From: Comamonadaceae bacterium
GTDB lineage: Bacteria > Pseudomonadota > Gammaproteobacteria > Burkholderiales > Burkholderiaceae_C
Assembly: GCA_027488255.1 (NCBI GenBank)
Contig: JAIYBZ010000013.1
Span: forward strand, 1-53,374
DNA length: 53,374 nucleotides
Direction of reading: 5' to 3'
Shown: one piece after another, positions 18,610 to 28,436 of the stretch
Layout of the letters: the number at the start of each line of letters is the position of its first letter
Numbering within the stretch: position 1 is the first letter of the stretch
Position numbers and translations under genes: made by a program
The notes under the pieces: model-generated
What the model saw: only the letters and a program-made list of their open reading frames with translations
What the model was told of the DNA's origin: nothing
The model's database searches: none

Positions 18610-19041
18610 ATGCCCATCACCAAAGGTTTTCAGGCGCTTGTGAACGAGGCCATGGCGCAGGTCACCACCTACAGCGTGGCGCAGGTCTGTCAGCGGCTGT
18701 CTGATCCCAAAGTGCAGTTGGTGGACATCCGCGACGTGCGAGAGCTGGAGCGAGAAGGCACAGTGCCCGGCGCGCTGTTGGCGCCACGCGGCATGCTCGA
18801 GTTTTGGGTGGACCCCGCTTCGCCTTACTTCAAGCCTGTTTTTGCCGACGAAAGCAAAGAGTTCATCTTGTTTTGCGGGGCGGGTTGGCGCAGCGCTTTG
18901 GCCACCCAGACCTTGCAAAACATGGGCATGACCAATGTGGCGCACATCGACGGGGGCTTTACTGCATGGGCCAAAGCCCAAGCACCCAAGGTCACCTTAG
19001 AGCAACACAAGGCTGAGAGCGCTTCGCGAAAAAGTGCGTGA
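18610..19041 (+). CDS. Rhodanese-like domain protein
   Basis: 143-residue single-domain rhodanese. The active-site loop is [16 protein letters not shown] with C89 as the persulfide-carrying cysteine. [21 protein letters not shown] is the conserved N-terminal rhodanese motif. No signal peptide, so cytoplasmic. ATG 18610 gives a good N-terminus 13 bp after the acyl-CoA dehydrogenase; the open frame extends upstream into that gene. The stop overlaps the next ATG by one base. Sulfur acceptor unknown. Confidence 0.87.
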   Translation: MPITKGFQALVNEAMAQVTTYSVAQVCQRLSDPKVQLVDIRDVRELEREGTVPGALLAPRGMLEFWVDPASPYFKPVFADESKEFILFCGAGWRSALATQTLQNMGMTNVAHIDGGFTAWAKAQAPKVTLEQHKAESASRKSA

Positions 19042-19457
19042 TGACCGCCGCCTGCCCCTGCGGTCGCACCATGCGCCAGGCGCACAGAGGGTCTTCCTCT
19101 GACCGGGTGGTGCCCCTGCCCCTCGAAAACTGCTGCGGCCCTTATCACCAGCAGCTGAATGCACCCGATGCCGAAAGCCTGATGCGCTCGCGTTACAGCG
19201 CTTTTGTGCTGGGCCATGTCGACTATCTGTTGGCCACTTGGCATGTCAGCCAAAGGCCGGCTTCGCTCACCCTCGAAGCCGGCGCCCAATGGTTGGGGCT
19301 CGAGATCAAACAGCACCAATGCACCGGAGAACACACGGCCGAAGTGACATTTGTCGCGCGCTTTCGGGTAGGTGGAAAAGCGGTTCGGCAGCACGAGCGC
19401 AGCCGTTTTGTGCGCGAAGAGGGACGTTGGTTTTACCTGGATGGCGACGTCTTGTGA
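19041..19457 (+). CDS. YchJ-family (UPF0225) protein
   Basis: 138-residue protein with N-terminal SEC-C-like cysteine motif ACPCG and a second pair ENCCGPYHQ, followed by [21 protein letters not shown], a YchJ hallmark. The C-terminal part resembles an NTF2-like fold ([22 protein letters not shown]). The insert between the cysteine motifs (residues ~8-28) is longer than in E. coli YchJ. The ATG overlaps the rhodanese stop by one base. Function unknown. Confidence 0.83.
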   Translation: MTAACPCGRTMRQAHRGSSSDRVVPLPLENCCGPYHQQLNAPDAESLMRSRYSAFVLGHVDYLLATWHVSQRPASLTLEAGAQWLGLEIKQHQCTGEHTAEVTFVARFRVGGKAVRQHERSRFVREEGRWFYLDGDVL

Positions 19458-19484
19458 CGGCCTGTGTGCCCTTATGATGCGGGC

Positions 19485-20132
19485 ATGAAATTCGAGGCCA
19501 TTTTGTTCGACTGTGATGGCGTGCTGGTCGACAGCGAGTCCATCACCTGCGGTGTTTTGCGCGACATGTTTGAAGAGCAAGGCTGGCGCATGACGCTGGC
19601 CGAGTGCATGCAACGCTTTGTCGGCCACACGGTCAAAAGTCAGCGCGAGACCATAGAGGCACACACCGGTCAGCCGCTCACCGACGCGTGGTTGCAGCAG
19701 TTTTTTGAGCGCCGCAACCAACAACTGGACGCACGCATCACCGCCATCGAGGGTGTGCACGAGGCGGTGGCGCATCTGCACGCGCAGTGCCAAGGCCGCA
19801 TTGCCGTGGCTTCAGGGGCCGACCGATTCAAGGTGGAGATGATGCTGAAAAAAGTCGGCCTGCACCATCACTTTGAAGGGCGCATTTTCAGCGGCCACGA
19901 AATGCCCCGCAGCAAACCCCACCCCGATGTGTACCTGGCCGCCGCAGCGCATTTGCAAGCCGACCCTGCGCGGTGTTTGGTGGTTGAAGACACCACCGTA
20001 GGCATTGCGGCGGGCATCGCGGCAGGGGCCACGGTGTGGGCTTTTGCCGCTCCACCGGCGCCGCATGCGCCTTTGTTGCAAGCGGGGGCGCATCGCGTGT
20101 TCACGCACATGGGCCAATTGCGTTTGGGCTGA
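19485..20132 (+). CDS. HAD-superfamily phosphatase (phosphoglycolate/beta-PGM-like)
   Basis: 215-residue HAD-IA hydrolase with a helical cap. Motif I is LFDCDGVLVDSE (nucleophile D9, acid D11), motif II is AVASGADR, motif III lysine is in MPRSKPHPDVYL, and motif IV is VVEDTTVGIAAG. This pattern fits phosphoglycolate phosphatase/beta-phosphoglucomutase-like enzymes; substrate unknown. ATG 19485 gives the typical N-terminus. The stop codon lies in a 17-bp tandem repeat, so the very C-terminus may vary between strains. Confidence 0.85.
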   Translation: MKFEAILFDCDGVLVDSESITCGVLRDMFEEQGWRMTLAECMQRFVGHTVKSQRETIEAHTGQPLTDAWLQQFFERRNQQLDARITAIEGVHEAVAHLHAQCQGRIAVASGADRFKVEMMLKKVGLHHHFEGRIFSGHEMPRSKPHPDVYLAAAAHLQADPARCLVVEDTTVGIAAGIAAGATVWAFAAPPAPHAPLLQAGAHRVFTHMGQLRLG

Positions 20133-20169
20133 AGCTGCGTCTGGGCTGAAGCTGCGTCTGGGCTGAAGC
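20126..20169 (+). repeat. 17-bp tandem repeat over a gene end
   Basis: The unit GGGCTGAAGCTGCGTCT occurs twice in full (20126-20142, 20143-20159) and once in part (20160-20169). Each copy contains TGA. The first TGA is the stop of the HAD gene. Confidence 0.85.
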
Positions 20170-20178
20170 GGACCCTTG

Positions 20179-21210
20179 TCAGGAGGCAAAGCCTGTGCGA
20201 AATGCTTCGGGCGATTGGCCGGTCCAATTTTTGAAGGCCCGAATGAAACTTTTTTCATTCTGAAAACCCACCTCGGCGGCAATCAATTTCAGCGGCTTGG
20301 CCGTGCGCAGCAGCAGGCTGCGGGCCCGTTCTTGGCGCACGCTGTCTTTGAGTTGTTGCAAGCTGGCGCCCTCTTCACTCAGTTGCCGGTGCAAGGTGCG
20401 CGATGACAAGTTCAAGCTGGCGGCCAAATCGTCGGCATTGCGGACAAGCTCGGGGTGCTCGGCCAGCGCTTGCCGAACCTTTTCTACCAACAGCCGATCG
20501 CGCCGGTAAGGCCGCACCGTCAGCAACAAGGCGCGTTGCAGCATGCGTTGCAGCGCCGCCTCGTCTCGGCGCAGCGGCAACTGAAGGTAGCCGGCGTCAA
20601 AACTCAGGCGACTGACAGGGGCATTGAAGTGGCTGGGACCATCGAACAACACCCGGTAACTGTCTTCATGGGCGGGGGGCGCGAAATGCAAGTGCGTGCT
20701 CGCCAGGGGAATGCGCGAATCGGTAAGCCAACAGGCCACGCCCAAGGCATTGCGCAGCACCGACACCGTGCAAAACTCGCGAAAGTCCTGCAGGTCCACC
20801 TGCTCTTGTAAAACCACATGGGCCAGCCCCTCTGCCGAGGTCAAGGTCAGTTGAATGTCATCGGTCAACAAATTGTGGTGCCGACACCAGCGGGCCATGG
20901 CCACCCCCAAAGTGGGGGCGGTCAGCGATGCCCGCACCAGTAGGCCGTAACTGCCCCAAGGCAAGCGACGGCGAAACCAGCCCAGCGCTTCGTCGTCGAG
21001 TTCGCGCATGGCGGCCTCGCTCATCCATTCCATCTGCAGGGCGGTCACGCGGGCGCCGGGTTTTCTCAGCATGCTTGGCGTGATTTGTGCCTTTTCAAGG
21101 GCCTGCCGGGGGTCCATGCCACGGCGTTCATAGGCCTTGACCATGGCGGCTATAAAGGCCATGGGTGTTTCGGCGCGAGTGGGCAAGTGAGGCAGGGTCA
21201 TTTGAGGCAT
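20179..21210 (-). CDS. AraC-family regulator (arabinose-binding-like N-terminal domain)
   Basis: 343-residue AraC/XylS regulator. The C-terminal ~100 residues hold two helix-turn-helix motifs: [20 protein letters not shown] and [20 protein letters not shown], ending in [13 protein letters not shown]. The N-terminal ~200 residues resemble the domain of OruR/ArgR-like AraC proteins that sense small metabolites. It is divergent from liuB (gap ~90 bp), which suggests control of liuBCD. The start is uncertain: GTG 21234, ATG 21210 and ATG 21201 are in frame and none has a strong ribosome site. Confidence 0.85.
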   Translation of the reverse strand: MPQMTLPHLPTRAETPMAFIAAMVKAYERRGMDPRQALEKAQITPSMLRKPGARVTALQMEWMSEAAMRELDDEALGWFRRRLPWGSYGLLVRASLTAPTLGVAMARWCRHHNLLTDDIQLTLTSAEGLAHVVLQEQVDLQDFREFCTVSVLRNALGVACWLTDSRIPLASTHLHFAPPAHEDSYRVLFDGPSHFNAPVSRLSFDAGYLQLPLRRDEAALQRMLQRALLLTVRPYRRDRLLVEKVRQALAEHPELVRNADDLAASLNLSSRTLHRQLSEEGASLQQLKDSVRQERARSLLLRTAKPLKLIAAEVGFQNEKSFIRAFKNWTGQSPEAFRTGFAS

Positions 21211-21301
21211 TATTTTGGCAGGATTTGCAACCACTGTGGCGGTGCGTCAGCGGTGCCGGCGGCTTATGCTGGCGGCTACAGGCCCTCGCTTAGGAATTGC
21301 T

Positions 21302-22909
21302 ATGACTGTTTTGCACACCCAACTCAACCTGCGTTCGGCGGACTTTGCCGCCAATGCCGCTGCCATGCGCGGTTTGGTGGACGACTTGCGCGCGCACTTG
21401 GAGCGCATTGCCTTGGGCGGCGGCGAAGCGCCGCGCGCCAAACACACTGCGCGGGGCAAGTTGTTGCCCCGCGACCGGGTGCAAATGTTGCTCGATCCCG
21501 GCACCCCATTTTTAGAAGTCGCCCCGATGGCCGCGCTCAATATGTACAACAACGATGCCCCCAGCGCCGGGCTGATCGCGGGCGTGGGCCGCGTCAGCGG
21601 GGTGGACTGCATGATCGTCTGCAACGACGCCACGGTGAAGGGCGGCACCTATTACCCCATGACGGTGAAAAAGCATTTGCGCGCCCAAGAAATTGCGCAG
21701 CAAAACCGCTTGCCCTGCATTTATTTGGTGGATTCGGGGGGCGCCAACTTGCCCAACCAAGACGAGGTCTTTCCAGACCGCGACCACTTTGGCCGCATCT
21801 TTTTTAACCAAGCCAATATGAGCGCCCTCGGCATCGCCCAAATTGCGGTGGTGATGGGCAGTTGCACCGCGGGCGGGGCGTATGTGCCGGCCATGAGTGA
21901 CGAAACCATCATCGTGAAAAACCAAGGCACCATTTTTCTGGGTGGCCCGCCTTTGGTGAAAGCCGCGACCGGTGAGGTGGTGAGTGCCGAAGATTTGGGC
22001 GGTGGCGATGTGCACACCCGCTTGTCCGGCGTGGCCGACCACTTGGCGCAAAACGATGTGCATGCGCTGGCCTTGGCCCGCAGCGCGGTTAAAAATTTGA
22101 ATGCCCAAAAATCCCCCAACATCGCCACCCACGCCCCTGTGCCGCCGCTGCTCGATGCGCAAGAGTTGTATGGCGTGATTCCCACCGACACCCGCAAACC
22201 CTTTGATGTGCGCGAGATCATTGCCCGCATCGTCGATGGCTCTGAGTTTGACGAATTCAAGTCGCGTTTTGGCACCACGCTGGTGTGCGGTTTTGCCCGC
22301 ATCGAAGGCATGCCGGTCGGCATCATTGCCAACAACGGCATTTTGTTCAGCGAGTCCGCCCTCAAAGGCGCGCACTTCATTGAGCTGTGTTGCCAGCGCA
22401 AAATTCCCTTGGTGTTTTTGCAAAACATCACCGGATTTATGGTCGGGCGCAAATACGAAAACGAAGGCATCGCGCGCAATGGCGCCAAGATGGTCACGGC
22501 CGTCGCCACGGCAGCGGTGCCCAAGTTCACCGTCATCATCGGTGGCAGTTTTGGGGCCGGCAACTACGGCATGTGCGGTCGCGCATTTGGCCCCCGCTTC
22601 TTGTGGATGTGGCCAAACGCCCGCATCAGCGTGATGGGGGGCGAGCAAGCGGCCAGCGTGTTGGCCACCGTCAAACGCGATGGCATTGAAGGCAAAGGCG
22701 GCCAGTGGAGCGCGCAAGAAGAAGAGGCCTTCAAGGCTCCCATCAAGCAGCAATACGAAGACCAAGGCCACCCGTATTACGCCACCGCACGCCTGTGGGA
22801 CGATGGCGTGATTGACCCCGCCGACACGCGCCGCGTGCTGGCGCTGGGCTTGTCGGCATCGCTCAATGCACCGGTGGCCGAGACCCGGTTTGGCTTGTTC
22901 CGCATGTGA
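21302..22909 (+). CDS. liuB: 3-methylcrotonyl-CoA carboxylase, beta (carboxyltransferase) subunit
   Basis: 535-residue carboxyltransferase subunit of 3-methylcrotonyl-CoA carboxylase, which makes 3-methylglutaconyl-CoA. Family sequences: [85 protein letters not shown]. The beta subunit's acyl-CoA and biotin oxyanion loops are in those glycine-rich stretches. ATG 21302 gives the family length; the open frame starts 87 bases earlier. It heads liuB-liuC-liuD with gaps of about 10 bp. Confidence 0.94.
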   Translation: MTVLHTQLNLRSADFAANAAAMRGLVDDLRAHLERIALGGGEAPRAKHTARGKLLPRDRVQMLLDPGTPFLEVAPMAALNMYNNDAPSAGLIAGVGRVSGVDCMIVCNDATVKGGTYYPMTVKKHLRAQEIAQQNRLPCIYLVDSGGANLPNQDEVFPDRDHFGRIFFNQANMSALGIAQIAVVMGSCTAGGAYVPAMSDETIIVKNQGTIFLGGPPLVKAATGEVVSAEDLGGGDVHTRLSGVADHLAQNDVHALALARSAVKNLNAQKSPNIATHAPVPPLLDAQELYGVIPTDTRKPFDVREIIARIVDGSEFDEFKSRFGTTLVCGFARIEGMPVGIIANNGILFSESALKGAHFIELCCQRKIPLVFLQNITGFMVGRKYENEGIARNGAKMVTAVATAAVPKFTVIIGGSFGAGNYGMCGRAFGPRFLWMWPNARISVMGGEQAASVLATVKRDGIEGKGGQWSAQEEEAFKAPIKQQYEDQGHPYYATARLWDDGVIDPADTRRVLALGLSASLNAPVAETRFGLFRM

Positions 22910-22918
22910 GGGGCCACG

Positions 22919-23698
22919 ATGACTGCTCTGACTGTTTCTTTGCAAGACGGCGTGCAAACCCTCACGCTGTCACGTCCCGATGTGCGCAATGCGTTCAATG
23001 ACGAGGTCATTGCCGAGCTCAAAAACGCCTTCATCGCCGTGGCGCAAAACCCGCTGGTACGCTGTGTGGTGTTGGCGGCCGAAGGCCCCGCTTTTTGTGC
23101 CGGCGCCGATCTGAATTGGATGCGCCGCATGGCGGACTACACCCATGCTGAAAATTTGGCCGATGCCGGCGAATTGGCGGCCATGCTGAAGGCCATCTAC
23201 ACCTGCCCACAGCCCACCATCGCACGCGTGCAAGGCGATGTGTACGCCGGTGGCTTGGGCTTGGTCGCGGCCTGCGACATGGTGGTCAGCGTGGACACCG
23301 CGCACTTTTGCCTGAGCGAGGTCAAACTGGGCTTGATCCCGGCCACCATCAGCCCCTATGTCATCCGGGCCATGGGCGCACGCGCCGCGCACCGTTATTT
23401 TTTGACGGCCGAACGCTTTGACGCCCACGAGGCCCACCGCGTGGGCTTGGTGCACGAAGTGGTGCCGCCCGATGCCTTGGACAGCCAGGTGGATGAATGG
23501 GTGCAGGCCCTGCTGAAAGCCAGCCCCAACGCACTTCGGGCTTGCAAAAAACTGCTGCAAGACGTGGCCGAGCGCGAGATCAATGACCCCTTGATTCGCC
23601 AAACGATCGAGGGCATTGCCGATATTCGTGCCAGCAGCGAAGGCAAAGAGGGGGTGCAGTCCTTTTTGCAAAAACGCAAACCCCAATGGTCGGTCTGA
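22919..23698 (+). CDS. liuC: Methylglutaconyl-CoA hydratase (enoyl-CoA hydratase family)
   Basis: 259-residue crotonase-fold enzyme. The oxyanion-hole segments are AEGPAFCAGADLNWMRRM and YAGGLGLVAACDMVVS; the second replaces the usual GGG by AGG. FCLSEVKLGLIPATISPYVI is typical of methylglutaconyl-CoA hydratases. It hydrates 3-methylglutaconyl-CoA to HMG-CoA. Placement between the two carboxylase subunit genes makes the substrate assignment more secure than sequence alone. Confidence 0.9.
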   Translation: MTALTVSLQDGVQTLTLSRPDVRNAFNDEVIAELKNAFIAVAQNPLVRCVVLAAEGPAFCAGADLNWMRRMADYTHAENLADAGELAAMLKAIYTCPQPTIARVQGDVYAGGLGLVAACDMVVSVDTAHFCLSEVKLGLIPATISPYVIRAMGARAAHRYFLTAERFDAHEAHRVGLVHEVVPPDALDSQVDEWVQALLKASPNALRACKKLLQDVAEREINDPLIRQTIEGIADIRASSEGKEGVQSFLQKRKPQWSV

Positions 23699-23708
23699 GG
23701 AAAAGAAC

Positions 23709-25721
23709 ATGTTTAACAAAATCTTGATTGCCAACCGTGGCGAAATCGCTTGCCGAGTTGCTGCCACCGCCCGCCGCATGGGCATCAAAACCGTGGCCGT
23801 GTATTCCGACGCCGATGCCGGTGCCAAACATGTGCAAGCCTGTGACGAAGCCGTGCACGTCGGCAGCTCGGCTCCCAAAGACAGTTATTTGCGCTGGGAG
23901 CGCATTTTGCAAGCCGCCAAAGACACCGGGGCACAAGCCGTGCACCCGGGTTACGGCTTTTTGAGTGAAAACGAAGACTTCGCCAAAGCCTGCGCCGCTG
24001 CGGGTTTGGTGTTCATTGGCCCACCTGCATCCGCCATTTTGGCCATGGGTCTGAAAGCCGAATCCAAGCGCTTGATGGCCTCTGCCGGGGTGCCTTTGGT
24101 GCCCGGTTACCACGGCGCCGACCAAGACCCCGCACTGCTGCAACGCGAGGCCGACCACATCGGCTACCCCGTCCTCATCAAGGCCAGCGCCGGCGGTGGC
24201 GGCAAAGGCATGCGGGTGGTTGAAAAGTCAACAGATTTCGCCGCTGCTTTGGCCAGTTGCCAGCGCGAAGCGAGCAACAGCTTTGGCAGCGACGCGGTGT
24301 TGATTGAAAAATATGTGCAGCGCCCCCGCCACATTGAAATTCAGGTGTTTGGCGACACGCACGGCAACTGTGTGTACCTGTTTGAGCGCGACTGCTCGGT
24401 GCAGCGCCGTCACCAAAAAGTGCTGGAAGAAGCCCCGGCCCCTGGCATGACCGAAAGCCTGCGCGCCCAAATGGGGGCTGCGGCGGTGGCCGCTGCCAAG
24501 GCGGTGAACTATGTGGGGGCGGGCACGGTGGAATTCATCGTCGAACAGACGGCCTATGACCAGCCTGAATCGATGAAGTTTTTCTTCATGGAAATGAACA
24601 CCCGCTTGCAAGTCGAACACCCCGTGACCGAGGCCATCACCGGACTCGACTTGGTGGAGTGGCAGTTGCGCGTGGCCAGTGGCGAGCCGCTGCCTTTGCG
24701 CCAAGACCAGCTGAAAATTCAAGGCCATGCGATCGAAGCGCGCATCTGCGCTGAAAACCCCGACAAGCAATTTTTGCCCGCCACAGGCACTTTGCAGGTG
24801 TACCGCAAGCCGCAAGCCAGCCACTTTGAGCGGGGCACAGTGCGCATCGACGACGGCGTGCGCGAAGGCGACACCATCAGCCCGTTTTACGACTCGATGG
24901 TGGCCAAACTGATCGTGCAGGGCGACACCCGTGAACAGGCCTTGTCGCGGCTCGACACGGCGTTGGCGCAAACCCACATCGTGGGGCTGCACACCAACGT
25001 GCAGTTTTTGCGCCATGTGGTGCGTTCGCCCGCCTTTGCGCGGGCACAACTCGACACCGCGCTCATTCAGCGTGAAGCAGCGGTTTTGTTTCAGCAAGAG
25101 ACGGTGGCTTTGGCGGCCGCCGTCGCCGCCGTGGTGGCGCACACCTTGCGGGCAGAGCAAGCGCTGCAAGGCCATGACCCCTTCAGCCGCCGCGATGGCT
25201 GGCAGTCGCACGGCGTCACGCAGCGGCGCTTTGAGTTTGTCTGGCAAGAGCAGCCCCGTTCGGCCCGCTTGATCTGTTTGCACGATGGCGCAACGCTGTT
25301 GGCCTTGGAGGGCGATACGCCGGTCTCGGGGCCGTTGCGGTTTTCTGTCGAGGGCCGAGGGCTATGGGTGCAGTGGGGCGACACCGCGCCTTGTTTTTCA
25401 GAGCTCGATTGGCAAGGCGAAACCGCGCATCTTTTCACGCCCCAAGGCGCGACCCGCATTGTCGTGCTGGACCCCTTGGCCCATGCCGGCGAAACGGCAC
25501 AAGAGGGCGGTCGTTTGACGGCACCCATGCCTGGCAAAGTGGTCTCGTTTGCGGTCAAAGCGGGTGACAAGGTCAAGGCCGGTCAAGCCTTGGCGGTGAT
25601 GGAAGCCATGAAGATGGAGCACACCATCAGCGCGCCCCAAGACGGCACAGTGACCGAGCTGCTTTACGCGCCGGGGGACCAGGTGGCCGATGGCGCCGAG
25701 CTGTTGAAGCTGACGACGTGA
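23709..25721 (+). CDS. liuD: 3-methylcrotonyl-CoA carboxylase, alpha (biotin) subunit
   Basis: 670-residue biotin carboxylase/biotin carrier subunit. Order: N-terminal biotin carboxylase domain (FNKILIANRGEIACRVAATA; ATP-grasp loop KASAGGGGKGMRVV; EMNTRLQVEHPVTE), a middle BT-like domain (~500-590), and a C-terminal biotinyl domain with EAMKMEH, where K635 carries biotin. It forms the carboxylase with liuB, consuming bicarbonate and ATP. ATG 23709 with an AGGAAAAG-type site 10 bp after liuC. Confidence 0.94.
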   Translation: MFNKILIANRGEIACRVAATARRMGIKTVAVYSDADAGAKHVQACDEAVHVGSSAPKDSYLRWERILQAAKDTGAQAVHPGYGFLSENEDFAKACAAAGLVFIGPPASAILAMGLKAESKRLMASAGVPLVPGYHGADQDPALLQREADHIGYPVLIKASAGGGGKGMRVVEKSTDFAAALASCQREASNSFGSDAVLIEKYVQRPRHIEIQVFGDTHGNCVYLFERDCSVQRRHQKVLEEAPAPGMTESLRAQMGAAAVAAAKAVNYVGAGTVEFIVEQTAYDQPESMKFFFMEMNTRLQVEHPVTEAITGLDLVEWQLRVASGEPLPLRQDQLKIQGHAIEARICAENPDKQFLPATGTLQVYRKPQASHFERGTVRIDDGVREGDTISPFYDSMVAKLIVQGDTREQALSRLDTALAQTHIVGLHTNVQFLRHVVRSPAFARAQLDTALIQREAAVLFQQETVALAAAVAAVVAHTLRAEQALQGHDPFSRRDGWQSHGVTQRRFEFVWQEQPRSARLICLHDGATLLALEGDTPVSGPLRFSVEGRGLWVQWGDTAPCFSELDWQGETAHLFTPQGATRIVVLDPLAHAGETAQEGGRLTAPMPGKVVSFAVKAGDKVKAGQALAVMEAMKMEHTISAPQDGTVTELLYAPGDQVADGAELLKLTT

Positions 25722-25797
25722 AGGGGGTGACCGGTGTGAACAAGTGCAAAGGCCGGGGCCAAGACAGGGCTCCCCGCCGTGCTGCCAAAATCACGCC

Positions 25798-26718
25798 ATG
25801 AAGATCACGCTTTGTTTCACCGGTTTGTCGCCCGAGCCTTGGGTGCAGGGCCTGCGGCAGGCCTTGCCCGAGGCCGATGTGTCGGCTTGGCAGCCGGGCG
25901 CGGCCCCGGCCGACCATGCCTTGGTGTGGGCACCGCCGCAACAATTCATTGACGAACAAAGCCAGCTGCAAACCCTGTTCAACATCGGGGCCGGCGTGGA
26001 TGCTTTGCTCCAGCTGCAGTTGCCTGCCTCGCTCAAGTTGGTGCGCTTGGACGATGCCGGCATGTCGGTGCAAATGGCCGAGTATGTTTGCCATGCCGTG
26101 ATTCGGCATTTCCGAGAATTTGACGCCTACGCGGCCGACACCCAAGCCGGTCGATGGTCATTTCGCAAGCCGCGTCTGCGCGCCGACTTTCCAGTGGGCG
26201 TGATGGGCTTGGGGGTGTTGGGCGAACGGGTGGCCAAGGCGTTGCAGGTGTTTGAGTTTCCGGTGAACGGTTTCAGTCGCAGTCCCAAAGACCTGCCGGG
26301 CATCCGTTGTTTCAGTGGCCCCGAGGGCTTGGGTGAATTTTTGGCGGCTACCCGCGTGCTGGTCAACCGCATGCCGCTCACGCCCGACACCGAAGACATG
26401 TTGAACAAAAGCACTTTGTCGCAATTGCAGCCCGGGGGCTATGTGATCAATGTGGCGCGCGGCAAGCACTTGGTCGAGCAAGATTTGCTTGATTTATTGG
26501 ACCAAGGCCACTTGGCCGGGGCCACACTCGATGTTTTTCGCACCGAACCCTTGCCGGCCGAGCATGCTTTTTGGAAACACCCGAAAATCACGCTCACGCC
26601 GCACACCTCGGCACGGACTTTGCGCGACGACAGCATTGCCCAAATCGTGGGCAAAATCCATGCTTTGCAGCGCGGCGAGCCTGTCAAAGGCATCGTTGAT
26701 GCCCTGCGCGGTTATTGA
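25798..26718 (+). CDS. ghrA: Glyoxylate/hydroxypyruvate reductase A-like D-2-hydroxyacid dehydrogenase
   Basis: 306-residue NAD(P)-dependent 2-hydroxyacid dehydrogenase of the GhrA branch (E. coli GhrA is 312). The Rossmann loop is VMGLGVLGERVAKAL; catalytic residues are in NVARGKHLVEQD (Arg), FRTEPLP (Glu) and LTPHTSA (His). It reduces 2-keto acids such as glyoxylate or hydroxypyruvate in the family. It lies between liuD and liuE, where a 2-ketoacid reductase is not needed for the textbook pathway. Confidence 0.87.
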   Translation: MKITLCFTGLSPEPWVQGLRQALPEADVSAWQPGAAPADHALVWAPPQQFIDEQSQLQTLFNIGAGVDALLQLQLPASLKLVRLDDAGMSVQMAEYVCHAVIRHFREFDAYAADTQAGRWSFRKPRLRADFPVGVMGLGVLGERVAKALQVFEFPVNGFSRSPKDLPGIRCFSGPEGLGEFLAATRVLVNRMPLTPDTEDMLNKSTLSQLQPGGYVINVARGKHLVEQDLLDLLDQGHLAGATLDVFRTEPLPAEHAFWKHPKITLTPHTSARTLRDDSIAQIVGKIHALQRGEPVKGIVDALRGY

Positions 26719-26734
26719 TTTGAAAGCCTCCTTC

Positions 26735-27643
26735 ATGCCGACCCCTTCTCGCGTTCAACTCATCGATGTCGGGCCACGCGATGGCTTGCAAAATGAAAAA
26801 CAAGCGGTTCCCGCTTCGGTCAAGATCGAGTTGGTGCACCGCTTGCAAGCCGCTGGCCTGAAAGAAATCGAGGTCACCAGTTTTGTCTCGCCCAAGTGGG
26901 TGCCGCAAATGGCGGACAACGCCGAAGTCATGGCGGGCTTGCAACGGCAAAGCGGGGTGTGCTACTCGGTGCTCACGCCCAATCTGCAAGGCTTTGAGGC
27001 CGCGCGGCCCACGCGCCCCGATGAAATCGTGGTGTTTGGTGCAGCCAGCGAAGCTTTCAGCCAGAAAAACATCAATTGCTCGATCGCCGAAAGCATCGAG
27101 CGATTTGCCCCCGTGGTGCAAGCGGCCTTGGCCGCCGGCATCGCCGTGCGCGGTGCCATGAGTTGCACCGTGGGCTGTCCCTACGAGGGCGAGGTTGCGC
27201 CCGAGCGCGTGGCCTACCTTGCGGGGCTCATGAAGCGCATCGGCGTGCAGCGCGTGGACGTGGCCGACACCATCGGTGTGGGCACGCCGCTCAAGGTGCA
27301 AAGGGCCATCGAGGCTACTTTGCAGCACTTTGAGGTGCGCCACATCAGCGGGCATTTTCACGACACCTATGGCCAGGCCTTGTCCAACACGTTGGCGGCC
27401 TTGCACATGGGGGTCTTTAACTTTCAGTCATCGGTGGCCGGCTTGGGCGGCTGCCCTTACGCCAAAGGCGCCACCGGCAATGTGGCCACTGAGGATGTGG
27501 TTTACCTGATGCACGGCATGGGCATTGAGACCGGCATTGATCTGGAGGCCTTGGTCGATGCGGGCGTCTTCATCAGCGACTTTTTGGGGCGCAAAACCCA
27601 GTCGCGCGTGGCCACGGCCTTGCTGAACAAACGGGCGGGCTGA
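26735..27643 (+). CDS. liuE: Hydroxymethylglutaryl-CoA lyase
   Basis: 302-residue TIM-barrel lyase that splits HMG-CoA to acetyl-CoA and acetoacetate, the last liu step. Motifs: LIDVGPRDGLQNEK at the N-terminus (Arg and Asp of the active site), EVTSFVSPKWVPQMAD, and the cysteine loop GLGGCPYAKGATGNVATED. Metal-binding HFHDTYGQ is present. ATG 26735 fits the family; the longer frame overlaps the reductase. It ends the catabolic series. Confidence 0.94.
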   Translation: MPTPSRVQLIDVGPRDGLQNEKQAVPASVKIELVHRLQAAGLKEIEVTSFVSPKWVPQMADNAEVMAGLQRQSGVCYSVLTPNLQGFEAARPTRPDEIVVFGAASEAFSQKNINCSIAESIERFAPVVQAALAAGIAVRGAMSCTVGCPYEGEVAPERVAYLAGLMKRIGVQRVDVADTIGVGTPLKVQRAIEATLQHFEVRHISGHFHDTYGQALSNTLAALHMGVFNFQSSVAGLGGCPYAKGATGNVATEDVVYLMHGMGIETGIDLEALVDAGVFISDFLGRKTQSRVATALLNKRAG

Positions 27644-27646
27644 AGC

Positions 27647-28159
27647 ATGTGCGGCTCTGAACTCCATGCTTTGCCCGAAGGGGTGCAACGCGTCTCGCAA
27701 GCTTTGCAAGAGGCGGGCCATCCGCATTTGCCGGTCATGCTCGATGGTGCAGCCCGCACCGCACAAGAAGCCGCCGATGGCTTGGGCGTGCAGCTCGGTC
27801 AAATTGCCAAAAGCGTGATCTTCAAGCGCAAAGAAGACGGCGTGGCGGTCTTGGTGGTGACCTCGGGGGACCGCCGGGTGGATGAAAAAAAGGTCTCTGC
27901 TTTGGTTGGAAAAATCGGCCGTGCCGATGCCGATTTTGTGAAAGCCCAAACGGGTTTCAGCATCGGCGGCGTCTCGCCCGTGGCGCATCTGCACCCGCCC
28001 GTCACCTTGCTTGACCAAGACCTTTGGCGTTTTGAAGACATATGGGCGGCCGCGGGGCACCCGCATGGTGTGTTTCGCTTGCATCCCGAAGACCTGAAGC
28101 GACTCACCGCAGCGCCTGTCGCCGAGGTGGTGCAAAGCCAGCAAGAGGGGATATCGTGA
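27647..28159 (+). CDS. YbaK/EbsC-family aminoacyl-tRNA deacylase
   Basis: 170-residue YbaK-fold protein. TAQEAADGLGVQLGQIAKSVIFK holds the family lysine; VTSGDRRVDEKKV and GFSIGGVSPVAHL are the substrate-loop motifs of the trans-editing group (YbaK, ProX). It would hydrolyse mischarged tRNA such as Cys- or Ala-tRNA; which one is not certain. The gap to liuE is 3 bp and the stop overlaps the next GTG. Confidence 0.85.
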   Translation: MCGSELHALPEGVQRVSQALQEAGHPHLPVMLDGAARTAQEAADGLGVQLGQIAKSVIFKRKEDGVAVLVVTSGDRRVDEKKVSALVGKIGRADADFVKAQTGFSIGGVSPVAHLHPPVTLLDQDLWRFEDIWAAAGHPHGVFRLHPEDLKRLTAAPVAEVVQSQQEGIS

Positions 28160-28413
28160 GTGAGCATTACTGGAAAAAATTGAGCGAGCGCGCCACGCAG
28201 GTCTTGGCCTCGCCCCAACCGCCCGAGCCCCACTCGGTGCCCTCGCCGTGCGTTTCTTTGTGCTTGATGCACCCCAGCGCCGGATGGTGCGACGGCTGTT
28301 TGCGCACCTTGCCAGAAATCGGTGCATGGAGCCGCGCGACCGACAGCGAAAAATGGCAAGTGTGGGCTCAAATTCCAGAGCGTTTAAAACAGCGCCGTGC
28401 GCTTGAGTCGTGA
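28156..28413 (+). CDS. DUF1289 small cysteine protein
   Basis: 85-residue protein with the DUF1289 signature PSPCVSLCLMHPSAGWCDGC, whose cysteines may bind metal, then LPEIGAWSRATDSEKWQVW. The GTG start at 28156 overlaps the deacylase stop by 4 bp (GTGA). No function is established for the family. The stop overlaps a possible GTG of the next gene. Confidence 0.8.
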   Translation: MSEHYWKKLSERATQVLASPQPPEPHSVPSPCVSLCLMHPSAGWCDGCLRTLPEIGAWSRATDSEKWQVWAQIPERLKQRRALES

Positions 28414-28436
28414 CGCCGCAACACAGCGCCCCCGCC

